Source of the DNA: Eustoma russellianum
Taxonomy: Eukaryota; Streptophyta; Magnoliopsida; Gentianales; Gentianaceae
Reading direction: 5' to 3'
Assembly: GCA_036186865.1 (NCBI GenBank)
Contig: AP025048.1
Location: 30,296,870 to 30,360,869 of the forward strand
Length of the DNA: 64,000 bases
The notes under the pieces are model-generated. The model saw only the letters and a list, made by a program, of their open reading frames with translations. It did not search any database and was not told the DNA's origin. How positions within the stretch are numbered: the first letter of the stretch is position 1; the number at the start of each line of letters is the position of its first letter. Shown in pieces: positions 48,750 through 62,504 of this stretch. Position numbers and translations under genes: made by a program.

Positions 48750-50251
48750 ATGGCATCCACTAGTCAGAAAACCAAGCAGGAAGGTATGTCGAGCCAAATG
48801 CCTCCTCTTTTTGACGATGAGTCTTTTATACAATGAAAACTTGTATGAAACTTTTCCTTATGGATATTGATATAGGCTTATGGTCCATCATAGAAGATGG
48901 TCCTTTTGTTCCGTCTAAGATAACCACGACTGATGGTGTTACATTAGAAGTTGTAAAACCAAAGCAAGAATATACTAGTGATAATAAAAGAAATTAAGTA
49001 TGAATGTTAGAGCCATGCAACTTCTTCTAAATGGCTTAAGTAAAAGTGAATCAAGTTATGTGTCCAATTGTTCTAGTGCCCAAGAAATGTGGAGATGTCT
49101 TGAAATGAAACATGAAGGTACTGGTCAAGTTAAAGAGTTCAAGATAAACATGCTTATGTCTACTCTTGAATCCTTCAAACTATTACCACATGAATTTATT
49201 GTTGATATGGATTTAAGATAGACTAACATTTACAATTCTCTTGATTCTCTTGGAAAAGTATTTTCTTCACAGGAGAAGGTGCAAAGAGTATTCAGAAGCC
49301 TCCCATCCAAAACGGGATCCCAAAGTCACCGCAACCGAAGAAAGTAAGGCAACAAAATCAATAAAGATGGAGGAATTAATCGGTTCGCTAAAGATATATG
49401 AAAACAAACTCATTCTAAGGCAATCAGAATCAACGTCAAAACAAGGTAAGACTATAGCATTTAAATCAAATGAATACGTCTCTACTTCTTCCTATCACGT
49501 AGATGATAGTGACACAGAATCGGGTAACGAAGATCTGATATTGTTGACTAAAGGTTTAAGAAAGTATATGAGGAAGTCATTAAAGAATAAACCTAAGGCT
49601 ACTTCAACTAAGAGAAATAAAAATAAAAATAACCAAAAAGATATAAAATGCTATGAATGTGGAAAACTTGGACACTATCATATGATTGCCCGAACAAGAA
49701 CAAACAGATAAACAAAAACCGTGACAAGGATTGGACCAGAAATAGACCCGTCTCAGAACCTAAGCAAAGGAATACAAGAAGAGTTCTCAAGGCCTCCACT
49801 TGGAGTGACTGATCCGATTCTGAGACCGATGAAACCGAAGAAGAAATGACACAAGTATGCTTTGCATCCAAAGCATCAAATGAGGTATATTCTGACTTCG
49901 ATTTTGATTCTGAACCCTCTTATGATGATTTATTTAGTCAATATCTTGAATTGCATAAATTCACAAAGACTCTCGCAAAAGGAAAGAAACTGTTAATTAA
50001 AGACAAGAAGTTGTTAGAATCTTCTAATACGAATCTTGTATCTCAATTAAACGATTCAAAAGAAGAGTCGTATTGCACGATTAATGCAGTATAATATGAG
50101 ATTTCATCATTAACATCCAAAAATAATAAGATGAAAGCCGATATTTCAAATTTGAAATCAATAAGCCTCAGATTTAGAAAAGACGGTAAAACAATTCGAT
50201 ACGGGTACTTGCATACTAGATCGTCTTATCTCTTCACAAAAGCATGAAAAA
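48750..50251 (+). pseudogene. SIRE-type gag, decayed
   Basis: Starts MASTSQKTKQEG, then PPLFDDESF (48805). After a frame break come MKLFLMDIDIGLWSIIEDGP and MQLLLNGLSKSE..WRCLEMKHEGT. After further breaks the zinc knuckle appears (CYECGKLGHY near 49650, with its last Cys in another frame), and then a coiled-coil-like region to about 50250 (YEISSLTSKNNKMKADISNL). It has several stops and at least three frameshifts. The coding sequence resumes at 58917 with DKTGLGYVED after the nested LTR block. Confidence 0.85.
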
Positions 50252-50354
50252 AGTTGAGAAATATGTTTGGATAATTTTCAAGGTTATGATTTTAAGTGGT
50301 GGATACTTAAAAATGTCGCACATAATGTTATAAATGATTAAAAGTTAAAAAGTG

Positions 50355-50620
50355 AAGAAAAATGACATCGATCTCTCAGGTTACTGTACTTTGATCGATC
50401 GATGTACATTAAACCCTCACATCGATCGATCCATGTATGATAGAGAAAAACAAAGACCTTACTGTGAGACATCGATTTCTAAACATGAGACACATCCATT
50501 GATCGATGTACATCGAACCCTCACTTCGATTGATCGATGTAGGTCAGAGACAAACTCTGAAACTCACTGTGAGACATCGATCTGTGAAGCAGAGGCACTT
50601 TGATCGATCGATGTCTAGGA
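50355..50620. repeat. CGATCGATC cassette in the outer solo LTR
   Basis: Repeated units such as TTTGATCGATCGATGTACA, ACATCGATCGATCCATGT and CGATTGATCGATGTAGGTC, separated by CTGTGAGACATCGAT. It lies in the U3 side of the SIRE-type LTR. The units resemble those in the Ty3 LTR at 2012-2181. Confidence 0.8.
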
Positions 50621-52072
50621 TTTTTAGAAATATTTTTCTAAAATGTGATAAGATGGTTGTTTTCATTTGTACTTGATTTATATATGTTTATCATGTTGTT
50701 ATTATGTGATTTTGATAAATATTATGCATTGTGACTAACATGCCTTGGAAGTTTCTACAACTTACCAAAAAAGACAAAATTGGTATTTTGAGTTTGTGTA
50801 GGTACATGACATGGTGAAAATACTTCAATGACACATTTATCTCTTATTTATCATCACAAAGGTGTTATTATATCTATTTCTGACCATCGGGGTCATTTCT
50901 AGAATTTTCTCTCACCATGGGTATTTTGGTCATTTTACCCCGAAGGCAGTTTTGGTATTTTTATTCAAGAAATCTCTTGAGTATCTTATTATCTTGATTT
51001 TTGAGTTCATTTATTATATTCTTGAAGATTATTTGATGGTTTTCTATTATATTCTCTCATTTGATGATTTTACCGACGGTAGCAGGATATGTGACGGTAT
51101 TCGATGTCACATTCTAAATATGTTAATGGTGTGGAATTCATCACAAAATACAAGGAGGAATTGTTGGAATTTCGATATTATATGTTGACATAATCTTGTC
51201 AACTATTATTTCTTGACTTCTCTTTATTAAATCTGAGTTGATTTACATATACACAGCCTCAAAAACATGTATATACAGGTAGAAATGATGGTGTAGTCAT
51301 TTCATGACTTGGTGACAAGTGGACCAACCAAATATAAGCTAGTTGGCAAAATTGCCAACTTGAACATTTTGAATTCTAAACCAACGGTTATAGGAGCTGA
51401 AATTGGGGCTGATTTGGTCAAAAATTTTGTAGCCTCACATGACCTGTTCTTATTCCATGAAGTTGAGGGTTTAATGGAGGAATATGCCATCTTATCCTTG
51501 GGTATTATCTTCACATTTTCCATGTCATTTTTGAAGAAAAAATTTCAGCCATAATGAATTCCCAGGTGGACCAATAATTCTTCTTTATGTTGCCAAGTGT
51601 ACTAGATGGTTATGTGGCCAACCAATGATGTGAAGACAACTGGGACTTGATGATGAATATAGTAACACATAAGAGTTCTTATCTTCAAGGCCTATTTCAC
51701 ACTATAAATAGAAGGCAAAGGTGAAGAAGAAGAACACACACTTGAAAGCAAAAAGTTGAAGCTCATTGTCTTGCTATCTTCTTCTCATCATTCTTGTTTC
51801 ATTCTTTGTGTAGCCAAGGTGTTTTTGTGATATTATTTGAGTAGCTACATGCCTCTTGTATCTCATTTGTAAGATTAGTTAGCCAAATTTATAAGGCTAC
51901 GCATATAGGTGGTAAAGGTGTTGGGACCAAGAGTTGCATAGAGGTGATCATCCAAGTCTTGAATAGGGTTGGTGTTTAACCCAAGGATCAAACTTGGTTC
52001 TTATTGTATTTGTGTTCATACCATAGTGAAATCCAAGGAAAGGTGTTCTTTGGGACTAGAGTAGGTCACATT

Positions 52073-55000
52073 TGTAGAGAAAAAGGGGTTTGAGTGATTT
52101 CAAAATATGTGATTTAAATGAGCATGACATAAAACGTGTGCATGATATAAACGTGTACAAACGTGTGCATGATATATTGCTTATTACTTGCCTTATTTAG
52201 TTCATATATAATGTTGCCGTACTAACGAGCCATGAAGCGTTAAAGCTTACATCATATGGCAAACATTTGTTGTGTTTATACTATTTTCAGGTGCCACCAT
52301 TAATGAACTAAACTAGTTCATTAAGTGAAGTACTTAGTTAATTAAACTAAGTAGTTCATTAAAGGAAGCTACATTTGAACAAGGCACAAAGGCAACAAGA
52401 CCAAGAAAGGAAAGTCTTCTCCTCCTCTCCACATTTAAAATACACGGCATATACATATATAAATACATATATTTTCTGATTTTTTGAAAAAGGCACATAC
52501 ACATGTATTCCAACGTACTACCGACACGTTATATATTTTACGTACGTACGTTAACATCACACCATCATACTTAACTCATATTGTTACGACCCGATATCCC
52601 GGGCTAGTGGAAATGATGAAAATTGAACGCAAATGCGATATTGATGAAATTTCAGTGGAATTATAAATTTCTATTTAGAATTAATAAAGACATCGACATT
52701 AAATATCGGGGTTAGAAACACACATAAAAATAACATTAAGGTAAGTTAACTGATATAACGAGACTGGTTGGGACTAGACAATGACCTTATAGGACATACA
52801 AGGTATTTAAATAAATTAGTCGGTAACAATATAAGTCGATAGAGATAAATCAAAACGAATAAAAATACCCGATACGATAACTACAATACATACTAGTATC
52901 ATATTTTCTTTCACTTTATCCTACATGGCAACAAAAGACAAACCCTCTCCCCATTTTTCCCCATGGCCGCCCCACCCCCTACACAAGTGGGAAGAATATT
53001 TACTTTCTTCACATGGCAAACCATGTCAACTTTTACTACACACCCCACTTCCTTTCACTTTTCTTCCATTATTCCAACATGCTCACAAAACAATAATTAA
53101 TCTTTTTTCTTCCTCACCATTCACGTCAAGTACACCACAAAAAGGAAGACAACTCTTTTATTTTAACTATTGCCCATCTCTCTTTTCTTTATAAAATTAT
53201 AATACACCACTATCTATTCACTTTCTTACACCAAACAATTAACATTCTTTTTCCCTTCCCTCTTCAACTTTCGGCTGCAACCCAAGGGGAAGAAGCCATT
53301 TTATTCTCTACACACTACACACTCAATCTTCCATCTCTTTCCTCCAAGAAAGCTCAAACCCCCAACTTCCTTATTCTCCATTTTCGGCCATACTTACAGA
53401 AAACAAGAGAGGATTTATTCTTCATCTCAAACCATATAACAACTCCTACATCAAGTTTTAAACAACACTCTATCAACTAAGAAAGATTCAAGAAGGTTGT
53501 AGCATGTAGAATCAAAAGCAAGTAAGATAAGAACTTTGTAAAGTTTAAGTTTGATTCTTCCATATAATTAGTTTCATAAGTTGTACACTAACTCTCTTTT
53601 TTGGGGCATCAAAACCGTACACACCAAGGAGAAGGAGGAGAAGTGTGTTCTTCAAATCCAAGTGAAGGAATCACCATCTAAGAGTAAGAAAGTAAATCAA
53701 GGCAAGTATTCTTCCTAAATACTACATGTATTTTCAAATGTTTAGTATATACGTTTATGTCAAATTGGATCATTATATAGTATGTTCAAGATTTTCCCTC
53801 AACAATATATACAAATCTACTTTTTATGTGATATACATATGTATAAATATATGTATGTGCGTGTATTTATGTGTGTATATAAGATGTATATGTGTGTATA
53901 TAAAGGGTGTCAATAATATGTATAGGTTTATACGCTTGAATATAAAAAGTAAATATAAATGCATGTACATAATATGCATATGTATATATTTGCTTGAGTA
54001 TAAAAAGTATATATATACACACATACGGTTACACATATACATACACTTAGTATTTTTGGCCATAACATGTATTTTTGAGATTTATATCTTATTTTAAAGT
54101 GTGAGCAAATATATATATAGTATATATACATATATTCGGATACATACATAAAGATGTGTGTAAGATTAGGAAAATATATATATATGTTGAGTATATATTT
54201 CGGATATGTGTATAAATATACACGTATAAATATAAGTATATATTATATTTCCAATGTAATGATTAAGTGGATAAGTGCTTGTGTGTGGGGAGAGATTCGG
54301 TCCAAGGAGCATGATGCATGCCACTGCTATGATAAAGAAAATAGCTGCATGTAGGTATGTGAGTCATATTTAGAAAACTAGAATATTTGGTGGGAGTGGT
54401 GCAACTGTCGGCCATATGTGAAAAGAGGACCAAGAAAGTTGTTATATAAATAAATGTGTGCAGGACATGATTGAAATAAGAAAAAGGAGGGTATATATCC
54501 AAGACAACTTTCAGCCTAAGGGTAAGTGGACATATTTTCATGGCATAAATTAGTTACATACATGTGTGATGATAATAGAGAAAAAGGGGCTGTTTTAATG
54601 TGATGGCCGAATGGTACTTATTTGTAGACGAAAATGGTATTTTGTTTAAGTTGTGATATGTAGAAGGAAATTAAGTAAGTGATGTTACTAGTGGTAGCAT
54701 GACAAGATACCCGTATTTGACGGAGTTTCACGTTGCATGAAAACAAGATTTGCAAAGTATGTTGTCACATCTCATGTTTTAAAAAGTTCATATGCGTAGG
54801 AATAATAAACACGAGACGGATGATTCCAATGACCCATGTTATGTTATGACCATGTTATGTTATGTTATGTTGAAGCGCTGTCTTGACATCGGGACCGGAG
54901 TGGTAGGTGTCAGGGGCCCATGTTTACGTTATGGCTGAGTGTAACACCGGGTTTGGGACACGGGATCTCAGTCGTAATGCGTCACCGTTAGCACATGTGC

Positions 55001-58000
55001 ATATGATTCATGATGTTATGTCGCACATGTACTATATGGGGAATCATTCGGTATGTCGTGCGTTATTATTCTTATGAAAAGTGCTATAGCCAATGATGAA
55101 AATGTTATGTCTTCATGTTATGAAAAAGTCATGTTATGCAAGTTATGAAAATCATGTCATGATTATGAAAAGTCATGTTTACGAAAAGTCATTTTATGAA
55201 AAGTCATGTTTTATGCATCACGTCATGTCCATGTCGCCTTAGGGTTATGATTAAGAATTCTTTAAGTATATGATAGCACTACAGTGGACAATGTAGTGTT
55301 AGGTATGAGAATGTAGTACATGTAAGATATGCGAAGATGGTATAAGTTATGGATTAGAAGTTAAGTATGGATGTAGTATGATATTACGGATTAAGCAGAA
55401 TAAGATGCTATCATGCTATGAATGCTTTGAAATCTTCTTTATTTATCTGCTTCCAGTTTACAGCAGTTTATTGATATGATATGATACTGTACTTGTTAAA
55501 AAGGAGACGTGCTTATTATACTCAAAATGTATGGTATTATGATTTGTTACCCCGTCTCCCCATGTATGATCCACATGTCGTATCTGGTAAGACTACTTGC
55601 TGAGCGATTAAAAGTCGGTGGCTATCGCTCATACTTACCTCATTTATAACTTTCCAGATAACAGGTATCAATATACAGGCTCGTTGAAGACATGCTAGAT
55701 AGACCATTGATAACGAAGAGCATACTGAGAGATTATTTCGAAGGCATTAAGTTTCGGATTATGATGTATGATATATTATTTCAGTACTCTGTATATGATG
55801 ATTGTACAGTTTATGATGTAGTACAGTGCATGTCGATGAAGATTTGTTTATGTTATGTTGCTTCCGCTTATCGATTCATTATTCATGTCGACATGTACAT
55901 GTATAGTATCGACGCTTTGTACTCTATGGAGTAGAGTACGGCGGGTGCACTGAGCCGGAACCCTGGTTTCGGGCGGGGCGCTACACATATTATATATATT
56001 ATGTGTAACATAATATATATATAACATGTGCAAAAAGTTGGAATTTAATTAGAGAAAAATCGGGTAATCTATAAATATCAAAAATTCGGTTTTCTACGTA
56101 CACAACACATGGAACATTTTTGGCACATCATACGACACGTATCTAGTCACTTTTTACATATGTCATACATCTTAAAGTTTTCTAGAAAATTGAATTAAGG
56201 GCTGATTGGAATATAACATGTGTGTATTATTAAATGTGCACTATTTTACAAAGGTAGCAAAAATAAAATTCAGCACATGCATATACATGTATACACGCCA
56301 CCTACAGCTGAGATGGAGTATATGTGGAGCCTTGTTGGCATATTGATTGGTCAAGAATCAATCATACAATGTTGGTGATTTAAAGAAAGAAGCTACAAAT
56401 GATAAGGTTTCAAACTTTGTCTCATTTGAAACATATGCTGAAAATTTCAGCATGGGAAGATATAGCTGGCCGAATTTTCTGATTAAAAAGTATATATTTT
56501 GTGTCTTGAATTATGTGGATAATTGGAAGAAGAAATGGAGGAAATTTGAATGAAATACAAAGCCATAAATTGTGATATCTTGAATATCATACATGCTGAA
56601 ATTTTTCAGCATGTGTGGAATGTATCTTGAACGTTTTCTAGGCTTTGTTGGTGTCCAAAATTCATTTTCAATTTGATAAGAATATTTGCTACTAATTGGT
56701 GATTTAGTTTAAAAGAAAAATCAATGGAAATTTGGAAGTTATTTGAATTATCTAAGTAACACATGCTGAAATTTCAGCATGTCAAGTAGTGGTTATGGCC
56801 GAATTTTGTCTTGATTTAATGGAGAAATTATCTTGCTTAATTTATGTGATAATCTTAGATGTTATGGCAACTAATTTAAGTTGATTTTGGCACATGCTTT
56901 TAGTGAAATATTCAGATTTTCCAAGTCATCAAATGATGACAACATTCACGCAATCATGAAGTGCCAAGTAAGCAAAGGTTAAATGATCATCCAATAAGAA
57001 GATGCCAAATAAGCAAGATCATGTCAAAATGATGCCATACATTCTTCCAATGACTTAGAAGACAATTTTCAAGAGGGGAAAGACTCCAAGGGGGACGGCC
57101 ATATGTGTTAAAAAGGAAGGAGATGAGCAACACAAAGACAAGAACAAGCATTGCATTTTCAAGTGACAAAAACGCCTAGCCTTCTCTTCTTCTACACTCT
57201 CTTTCTTTCTTCTTCTTGAAAGCCTATTGTACTTATATTCTTATCCTTGAATAGGCTTGTAATATATCACCACATACTCTTTATCTTTGTAAAAGATTGA
57301 TCAAGGTGTGATCAATCTTCAATCTTGCAAGGTGGTGGTGTTCGTGCGAATTGTATTCATCGTACAAGGTTTGTAAAGGGTTGGAGTTAGTGTGTAACTC
57401 CATCAACCCTGTGGTAAGGTGTACTTGCGTGTGTGTGACTAGTGTGAACCGAGGAAGGTGTTCCTCGAAGACTGGAGTAGGTTGTTTATAACCGAACCAG
57501 TATGAAATTCTCGGCGTCATTTACTTTCAGCACTTATATTCTGTTTCTGCACTGTTTATTCTTTTTGTCTACGTTCGTAAAAATAGTAAAAGATTTTCAA
57601 AAATTACGAAAATTTTCAGAAACATAGCCACACGTTCTAGGGTTAATTTGGTATAAGTTTCAACCACTTTGGATAAGTATAAGTTAATCAAACATCCAAA
57701 TTTCTGAGACTACTGCAGTCTGATTTTCAGGCTTGTAAAGGTTGAGACTTTGAGTGTATTTGACTAACTTCCCGAAAGAATTTTTCAAAACTGTTTCAAA
57801 CCATTTAAATAAAACATATAAGGGGTTAGTGGTTAAAATTTCAGAGCAATTGGAGTTAAGTACAAATAGGAATAAATTTTTCAAAACAGTCTACCGTTTC
57901 TAGCAGATTCGCGCAATCTGACAACCAACAATTTTTGAAGGGGTTAAAGGTTGAATTTAAATCTGAAATTTTTAGCCGACACTCACAACATCTGAGGCTA

Positions 58001-58187
58001 AGTTCTCTCAAAATTTCAGAATTTTTGAATACCTACAACCTAGTTTTAAAAATGTTTTAAAACTGGTCCTGAAAACAGAATCTGTTTTCAGAAGTTGAGT
58101 TGGTTGGTTTTAAACAAATTTTAAAAACCACACTTTCCGCAGCAACTATTCAACCCCCCCTTCTAGTGGTGCCTTGCAGATCTTACA
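52073..58187 (+). mobile_element. Middle nested solo LTR (SIRE type), TSD ACATT
   Basis: Starts TGTAGAGAAAAAGGGG and ends GATCTTACA. It is flanked by ACATT at 52068-52072 and 58188-58192. Without the Ty3 LTR inside it, it is about 2.7 kb, the same as the SIRE 5' LTR, to which it is similar throughout. Shared blocks include CGTACTAACG, AAACTAGTTCATTAA, AAAAATCGGGTAAT and the end block. No internal retroelement sequence accompanies it, so it is a solo LTR. Confidence 0.9.
52582..55985 (+). mobile_element. Inner nested solo LTR (Tekay-like Ty3 type), TSD CATAT
   Basis: 3404 bp, begins TGTTACGACCCGATATCCCGGG and ends GGGCGGGGCGCTACA. It is flanked by CATAT at 52577-52581 and 55986-55990. A TATA-like TTTATAAAATTATAA lies near 53188-53203, followed by a purine-rich leader. 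TATG-rich repeats lie at 54835-54870. The end block matches the Ty3 LTR at 1276-3048 (GTACGGCGGGTGCACTG against GATACGGCGGGTGCACTG). It has no coding sequence. Confidence 0.93.
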
Positions 58188-58911
58188 ACATTGACCGAAC
58201 CATGATAAATCTTTGCCGTTCTTGTCTTCTTTTGTCTCTTCTGATTTTCTGCTCGTCTTCACTGCATTTTTCGTCCAACTTCACACGTCTTGAAAAAATG
58301 CAAAACACTTTCTAATTTCGTGATTTTTGGTGACGTTATACTTCCGACTGTTAGCTTTCATTTGCAACAACAATCACTTGATTTGAGCAAATGAAAGTTA
58401 GCCTTTCAGTCATTGCAAAATAAATGCTCCAATCTGGATGCAATCTGGCCAGTTTCAAGAAAACTTGAATTCTGTTTTCATCAAGGATAGGTTAAAGCCA
58501 GGGCCTTTTGGAAACATAAAACTAGACATCCCAAGGAATGTTTTGACATAAATATCAACCTTTTTGGTTGAGTAATCAAAGAGAAACATGTTTTCAAAGT
58601 TCAGCACTATTCTGTCCAATTCTGTCCAGAATGACCATCTGAATATTTTTATTTGGTTGAAGGGCCAAACAATCTTATTTTTGTCTCATTTTTGGACAGA
58701 GTCTATTCAAGACATTAAAGTTATTTTCTGAAAAGTTTCATAATTTTTGGAGTTGTGTACACTGAGTTTTGCATTTTTGAAAAATGGATACTGAATCTGA
58801 GGAGGTCTCATATTCTGTTTTCAAAAGGGATTTTGTTAAAGGGTGGAAGTGTAATTTCCGCTAACCACTATTCACCCCCTCTAATGGTGTTTACTGCTGA
58901 TGTACGGTTCG

Positions 58912-61900
58912 AAAAAATGATAAGACCGGATTAGGGTACGTTGAAGATAATAAAGTACAAAATAAGTCTACGAACTTTATTTTATCTTCATCCAAAAAAC
59001 CGCATGCACTTAAGACAACTATAAAGCCTAAGAAGATGTCTAGTGCACCACCCATTATATCTCATCACACACCTTCTTTTTCATCACATACAAAATATAA
59101 TCATGTATCATATAGATATGAAAGGAAATCTTTGATGCATATGCGACATTCATACAATACCAATGCATCTAGATCACGCACCATTGCACACTAACAGAAA
59201 TACATATCAAAACCAAAAACCATATTATGCACACCATGACGATTTCGGCCATAGGCCAAATAGAAATGCCCCCAACATTTATTATATTGCTTCTTCATCT
59301 CTTTTCTCACCTTTTCTAAGACCAAGAAAGGTCACCCAAGTTTGGGTACCAAAAGGTACTCTTGCAAAGGGTTGAACGGCTAACCCTTATGGATCCAAAA
59401 TAAAGGGTGCCTAAATTATTGTTACACATTATATGGAACACATAAATCAAAAGATACACCAATCAAGTGGCTCCTTGACAGCGGTTGCTCAAGGCACATG
59501 ACAGGTGACTCGAGCTTGTTTTCAAAGTTGAAAAAGGTTACAAAAGGTGGCTCGGTAACCTTTTGAGACAACAACGAAGGGAGGATCATCAGAAAAGGAA
59601 CAATTAGAAACCCGGGCACTCTTCAAATCTCCAACGTGTTCCTGGTAAGTAATCTATCATACAACTTGCTTAGCATTTCACAATTTCTTGATAATGTTTT
59701 TAATGTGTGCTTTTCTCATCTATACTGCAATATAATTAATAAAAACGGAGAAACGGTATTAAAAGGAAAAAGAGAAGGAAATATTTTTATACTATCTATG
59801 GATGACATGTTAGACGCTAAAGTAAAATGTTTTATGTCAAATGAACCAAATGTGAATTTATGGCATAGACGTTTAGAACATATTGCCATCTCAACTCTTG
59901 AAAAACTTCAACGAAAGAATCTAGTACGGGCATTGCCTAAACTTGATTTGGACAACTTTAGTTTGTATGAATCTTATATTAGAGGCAAACAAATACGTGA
60001 ATCACTTAAGTCTAAGATGAGATTAGTACATCTAGAGTCTTAGAATTATTGCACATTGATTTGTTTGGTCATAGTCATACTAGAAGTCTTGGTGGGTGGC
60101 ACTATGCATGTGTCATCATTGATGATTTTTCTTGCTATACATGGACTTTATTTCTTGCAAATAAAGATGACAGTGCCGTTGAGATTGCAAAATTAATAAA
60201 ACAACTTGAAAATGAATATGGTTTAAATGTGAAAAAGATTAGGAGCGATAGAGGCAGCGAATTTAAAAATATAAATATGATTCCATTTTGCGAAGAAAAA
60301 GGTATTAAGCATGAGTTTTCACCACCTAGAATACCACAATTAAACGGAGTAGTAGAAAGAAAGAATATGACACTACAAGAAATTGCAAGAACCATGCTAT
60401 GTGAAAATAAACTTCCTAGATTTTTGTGGGCGGAAGCCGTAAACTGTGCTTGTTATATAGTTAATCGCTTATCGATTAGAAAGAAAACAAACAAAACCCC
60501 TTATGAAATTTTAAACGATCACATGCCTAAGATTGATTATTTTTGTGTGTTTGGTTGAAAATGCTTTGTATTAAACATAAAAGATAGTCTAGATAAATTT
60601 GAGTCTAAATCCATTGAATGCATCTTTGTTGGATATTCTGTAAATTATAAGGCATATAGATGTTATGATCCTATTACTAGGCAAATCTTAGAATCCATTC
60701 ATGTGAAATTCAATGAATTTGGTAAACTTGAAACAACTAAAGATTATGATGATGAGTTTGAACTAAAACCCGTAATTGATGATATAGTACATGATGAACA
60801 CCACACAGTAGAAACGCATGAAAACTTAGAAAATAATCAACCAAGATGGCATATGGATCGCCCACACGACCTCATCATAGGCGACATATCACAAGGTGTG
60901 CCACAACGTAGAAGAATAAATCAAGACGAAATAAATCAATTCCATGCTATGATATCTGAAATAGAAACCAAGAATGTGCTTGATGCTTTGAATGATTCTT
61001 CTTGGATTGACGCTATGCATGATGAACTAAATCAATTCACAAAAAATGATGTGTGGTATTTAGTACCCTGACCACAAGATAAAACGATAATAGGCATAAA
61101 GTGGGTGTTTAGAAACAAAATGAATGAAGATGTTAAAGTCGTTAGACACAAAGCTAGGCTTGTAGCACAAGGCTATAATCAAGAAGAAGGAATAGATTAC
61201 GAAGAAACATTTGCACCCATAGCACGCTAAGAAGCTATACGATTTTACTTGCTATTGCTTGCATAAAGAATTTTAAACTTTATCAAATGGACTTGAAAAG
61301 TGCATTCTTAAATGGTTTTATACAAGAAGAAGTCTATGTAAAACAACCACCCGGCTTTGAGAATATAAAATATCCTAATCATGTGTATAAGTTAAAGAAG
61401 ACACTATATGGTTTAAAACAAGAACCTAGGGCTTTGTGCGATTGTTTTGCTACTTTTCTTTTAGAAAATGGATTTAAAAAAGGAACCATAGATAGTAGTA
61501 AATTCTTGAAACAAGAAAATCGGATTTGCTTAGTATTCAAATTTATGTCAATGATATTGTGTTTGGATCTACATGTCATAAATTAGTATAAGAATTTAAA
61601 ACTTACATGAAATCTGAGTTTGAAATGTCTATGGTAGGTGAGTTAAATTATTTTCTTGGCCTGCAAATTAAGCAAACTAGTAAAGGCATACATATAAGTC
61701 AAGTTAAAACGTAAATGACATGATTAAGAAGATTAAATTTGAAAACTTAAAACCATCTCCCACCCCTATGAGTGTAGCCACTAAACTTGATAAAGATGAA
61801 AATGGAAAAGACTTTGATAATGGTTTGTATAGGTATATGATTGGTTCTTTTCTTTATCTTGCTGCAAGTAGACCTGATATCATGTTTAGTTATTGTGTGC

Positions 61901-61937
61901 TTATTTTCAAAGTAACCCTGAAGTCTCACACTATAAT
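58912..61937 (+). pseudogene. SIRE-type gag end, protease, integrase and RT, decayed
   Basis: DKTGLGYVEDN opens at 58918, followed by the gag linker. Protease: WLLDSGCSRHMTGD near 59470-59510. Integrase: the LWHRRLEH finger (59858), LHIDLFGHS, KKIRSDRGSEF and NGVVERKNM (60049-60370). RT: KWVFRNKM..ARLVAQGYNQEEG (61100-61190), MDLKSAFLNGF (61287), LYGLKQEPRA. The catalytic block reads YVND instead of YVDD (61552-61563). The sequence breaks off inside the RT-RNase H connection near SNPEVSHYN (61908-61937), where a Ty3-type LTR begins. It has many stops and frameshifts. Confidence 0.88.
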
Positions 61938-62504
61938 TGTTGTAACACATGTTTTTTTAAAAAGAATTTATTTGAATAAAAAAAATTTAAAACCTAAATA
62001 TTTCCCTAATTAACTACCCACTTCCCCAATCCCCTCCCCAAAACCGCCCCACTCCCCTATGATGGCCCAAAATCCCTCCCCCTAACCCTAAAGTTTTGCC
62101 CCTACCAAATTAAAACCCCAATCCCATAATCCCTCCCTCAACCAAACAGCAGCAATCATAGCAAGAAAAAAAGGTGGAAGAGGGGGAACGCTTGGCAGAG
62201 AGAGAGAGAGGAGGGGGAAGAAAGAGAAAAGAGAAAGGAGAAGGAGAATTGACCACCCACATCAAATCCAATTTTTCTTTTGATCAGTGAATTGGTATTC
62301 AAGAGGTAGGTTACCCTCCCCTCTGTCAGATTGCTTTGGATTCCCTCGCATTCTGTATTGGGATTGTTTGTTTATCACTGTACGTTTATTTTTTTATATG
62401 TTTATCTCGAGTCCTTTATGTTTTGGTATGGAAATTGCATGTTTGGCCTTAGATATAGATCACATAATACGGAAATAGGTTGGGATGGGTTCAGTACGTC
62501 GAAA

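Larger units (their letters stand above)
50252..58911 (+). mobile_element. Outer nested solo LTR (SIRE type) inside gag
   Basis: Starts AGTTGAGAAATATG, matching the TGTTGAGAAAATAG start of the SIRE 5' LTR with the first base changed. It ends with the TTCCGCTAACCACTATTCACC..TAATGGTG block that marks SIRE LTR ends, then a degraded terminus near 58900-58911. Flanking A-runs fit an AAAAA duplication. Without the LTR inserted in it, its two parts (50252-52072 and 58193-58911) total about 2540 bp, close to the 2665-bp LTR at 46029. The gag frame before and after it is consistent with one interrupted gene. Termini are uncertain by a few bases. Confidence 0.75.
46029..61940 (+). mobile_element. Decayed SIRE/Maximus-type Ty1/copia element with nested insertions
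   Basis: Order: 5' LTR (46029-48693), primer-binding site, gag (48750-50251), a block of nested solo LTRs (50252-58911), the gag end and protease-integrase-RT (58912-61937). It is then cut near 61938-61941 by a Ty3-type LTR. Large LTRs of ~2.7 kb, a gag with a coiled-coil and CCHC knuckle followed by a DKTGLGY block, and the pol wording all fit SIRE/Maximus. No part is expressible. Confidence 0.85.

Noticed and set aside
52925..53194. Small Pro/Ser-rich protein gene
   Set aside because: It is the pyrimidine-rich promoter-leader part of the Ty3 solo LTR.
61720..62013. Env-like gene of the SIRE element
   Set aside because: The frame is the RT-RNase H connection of pol running into the Ty3 LTR; no envelope-like sequence is seen.
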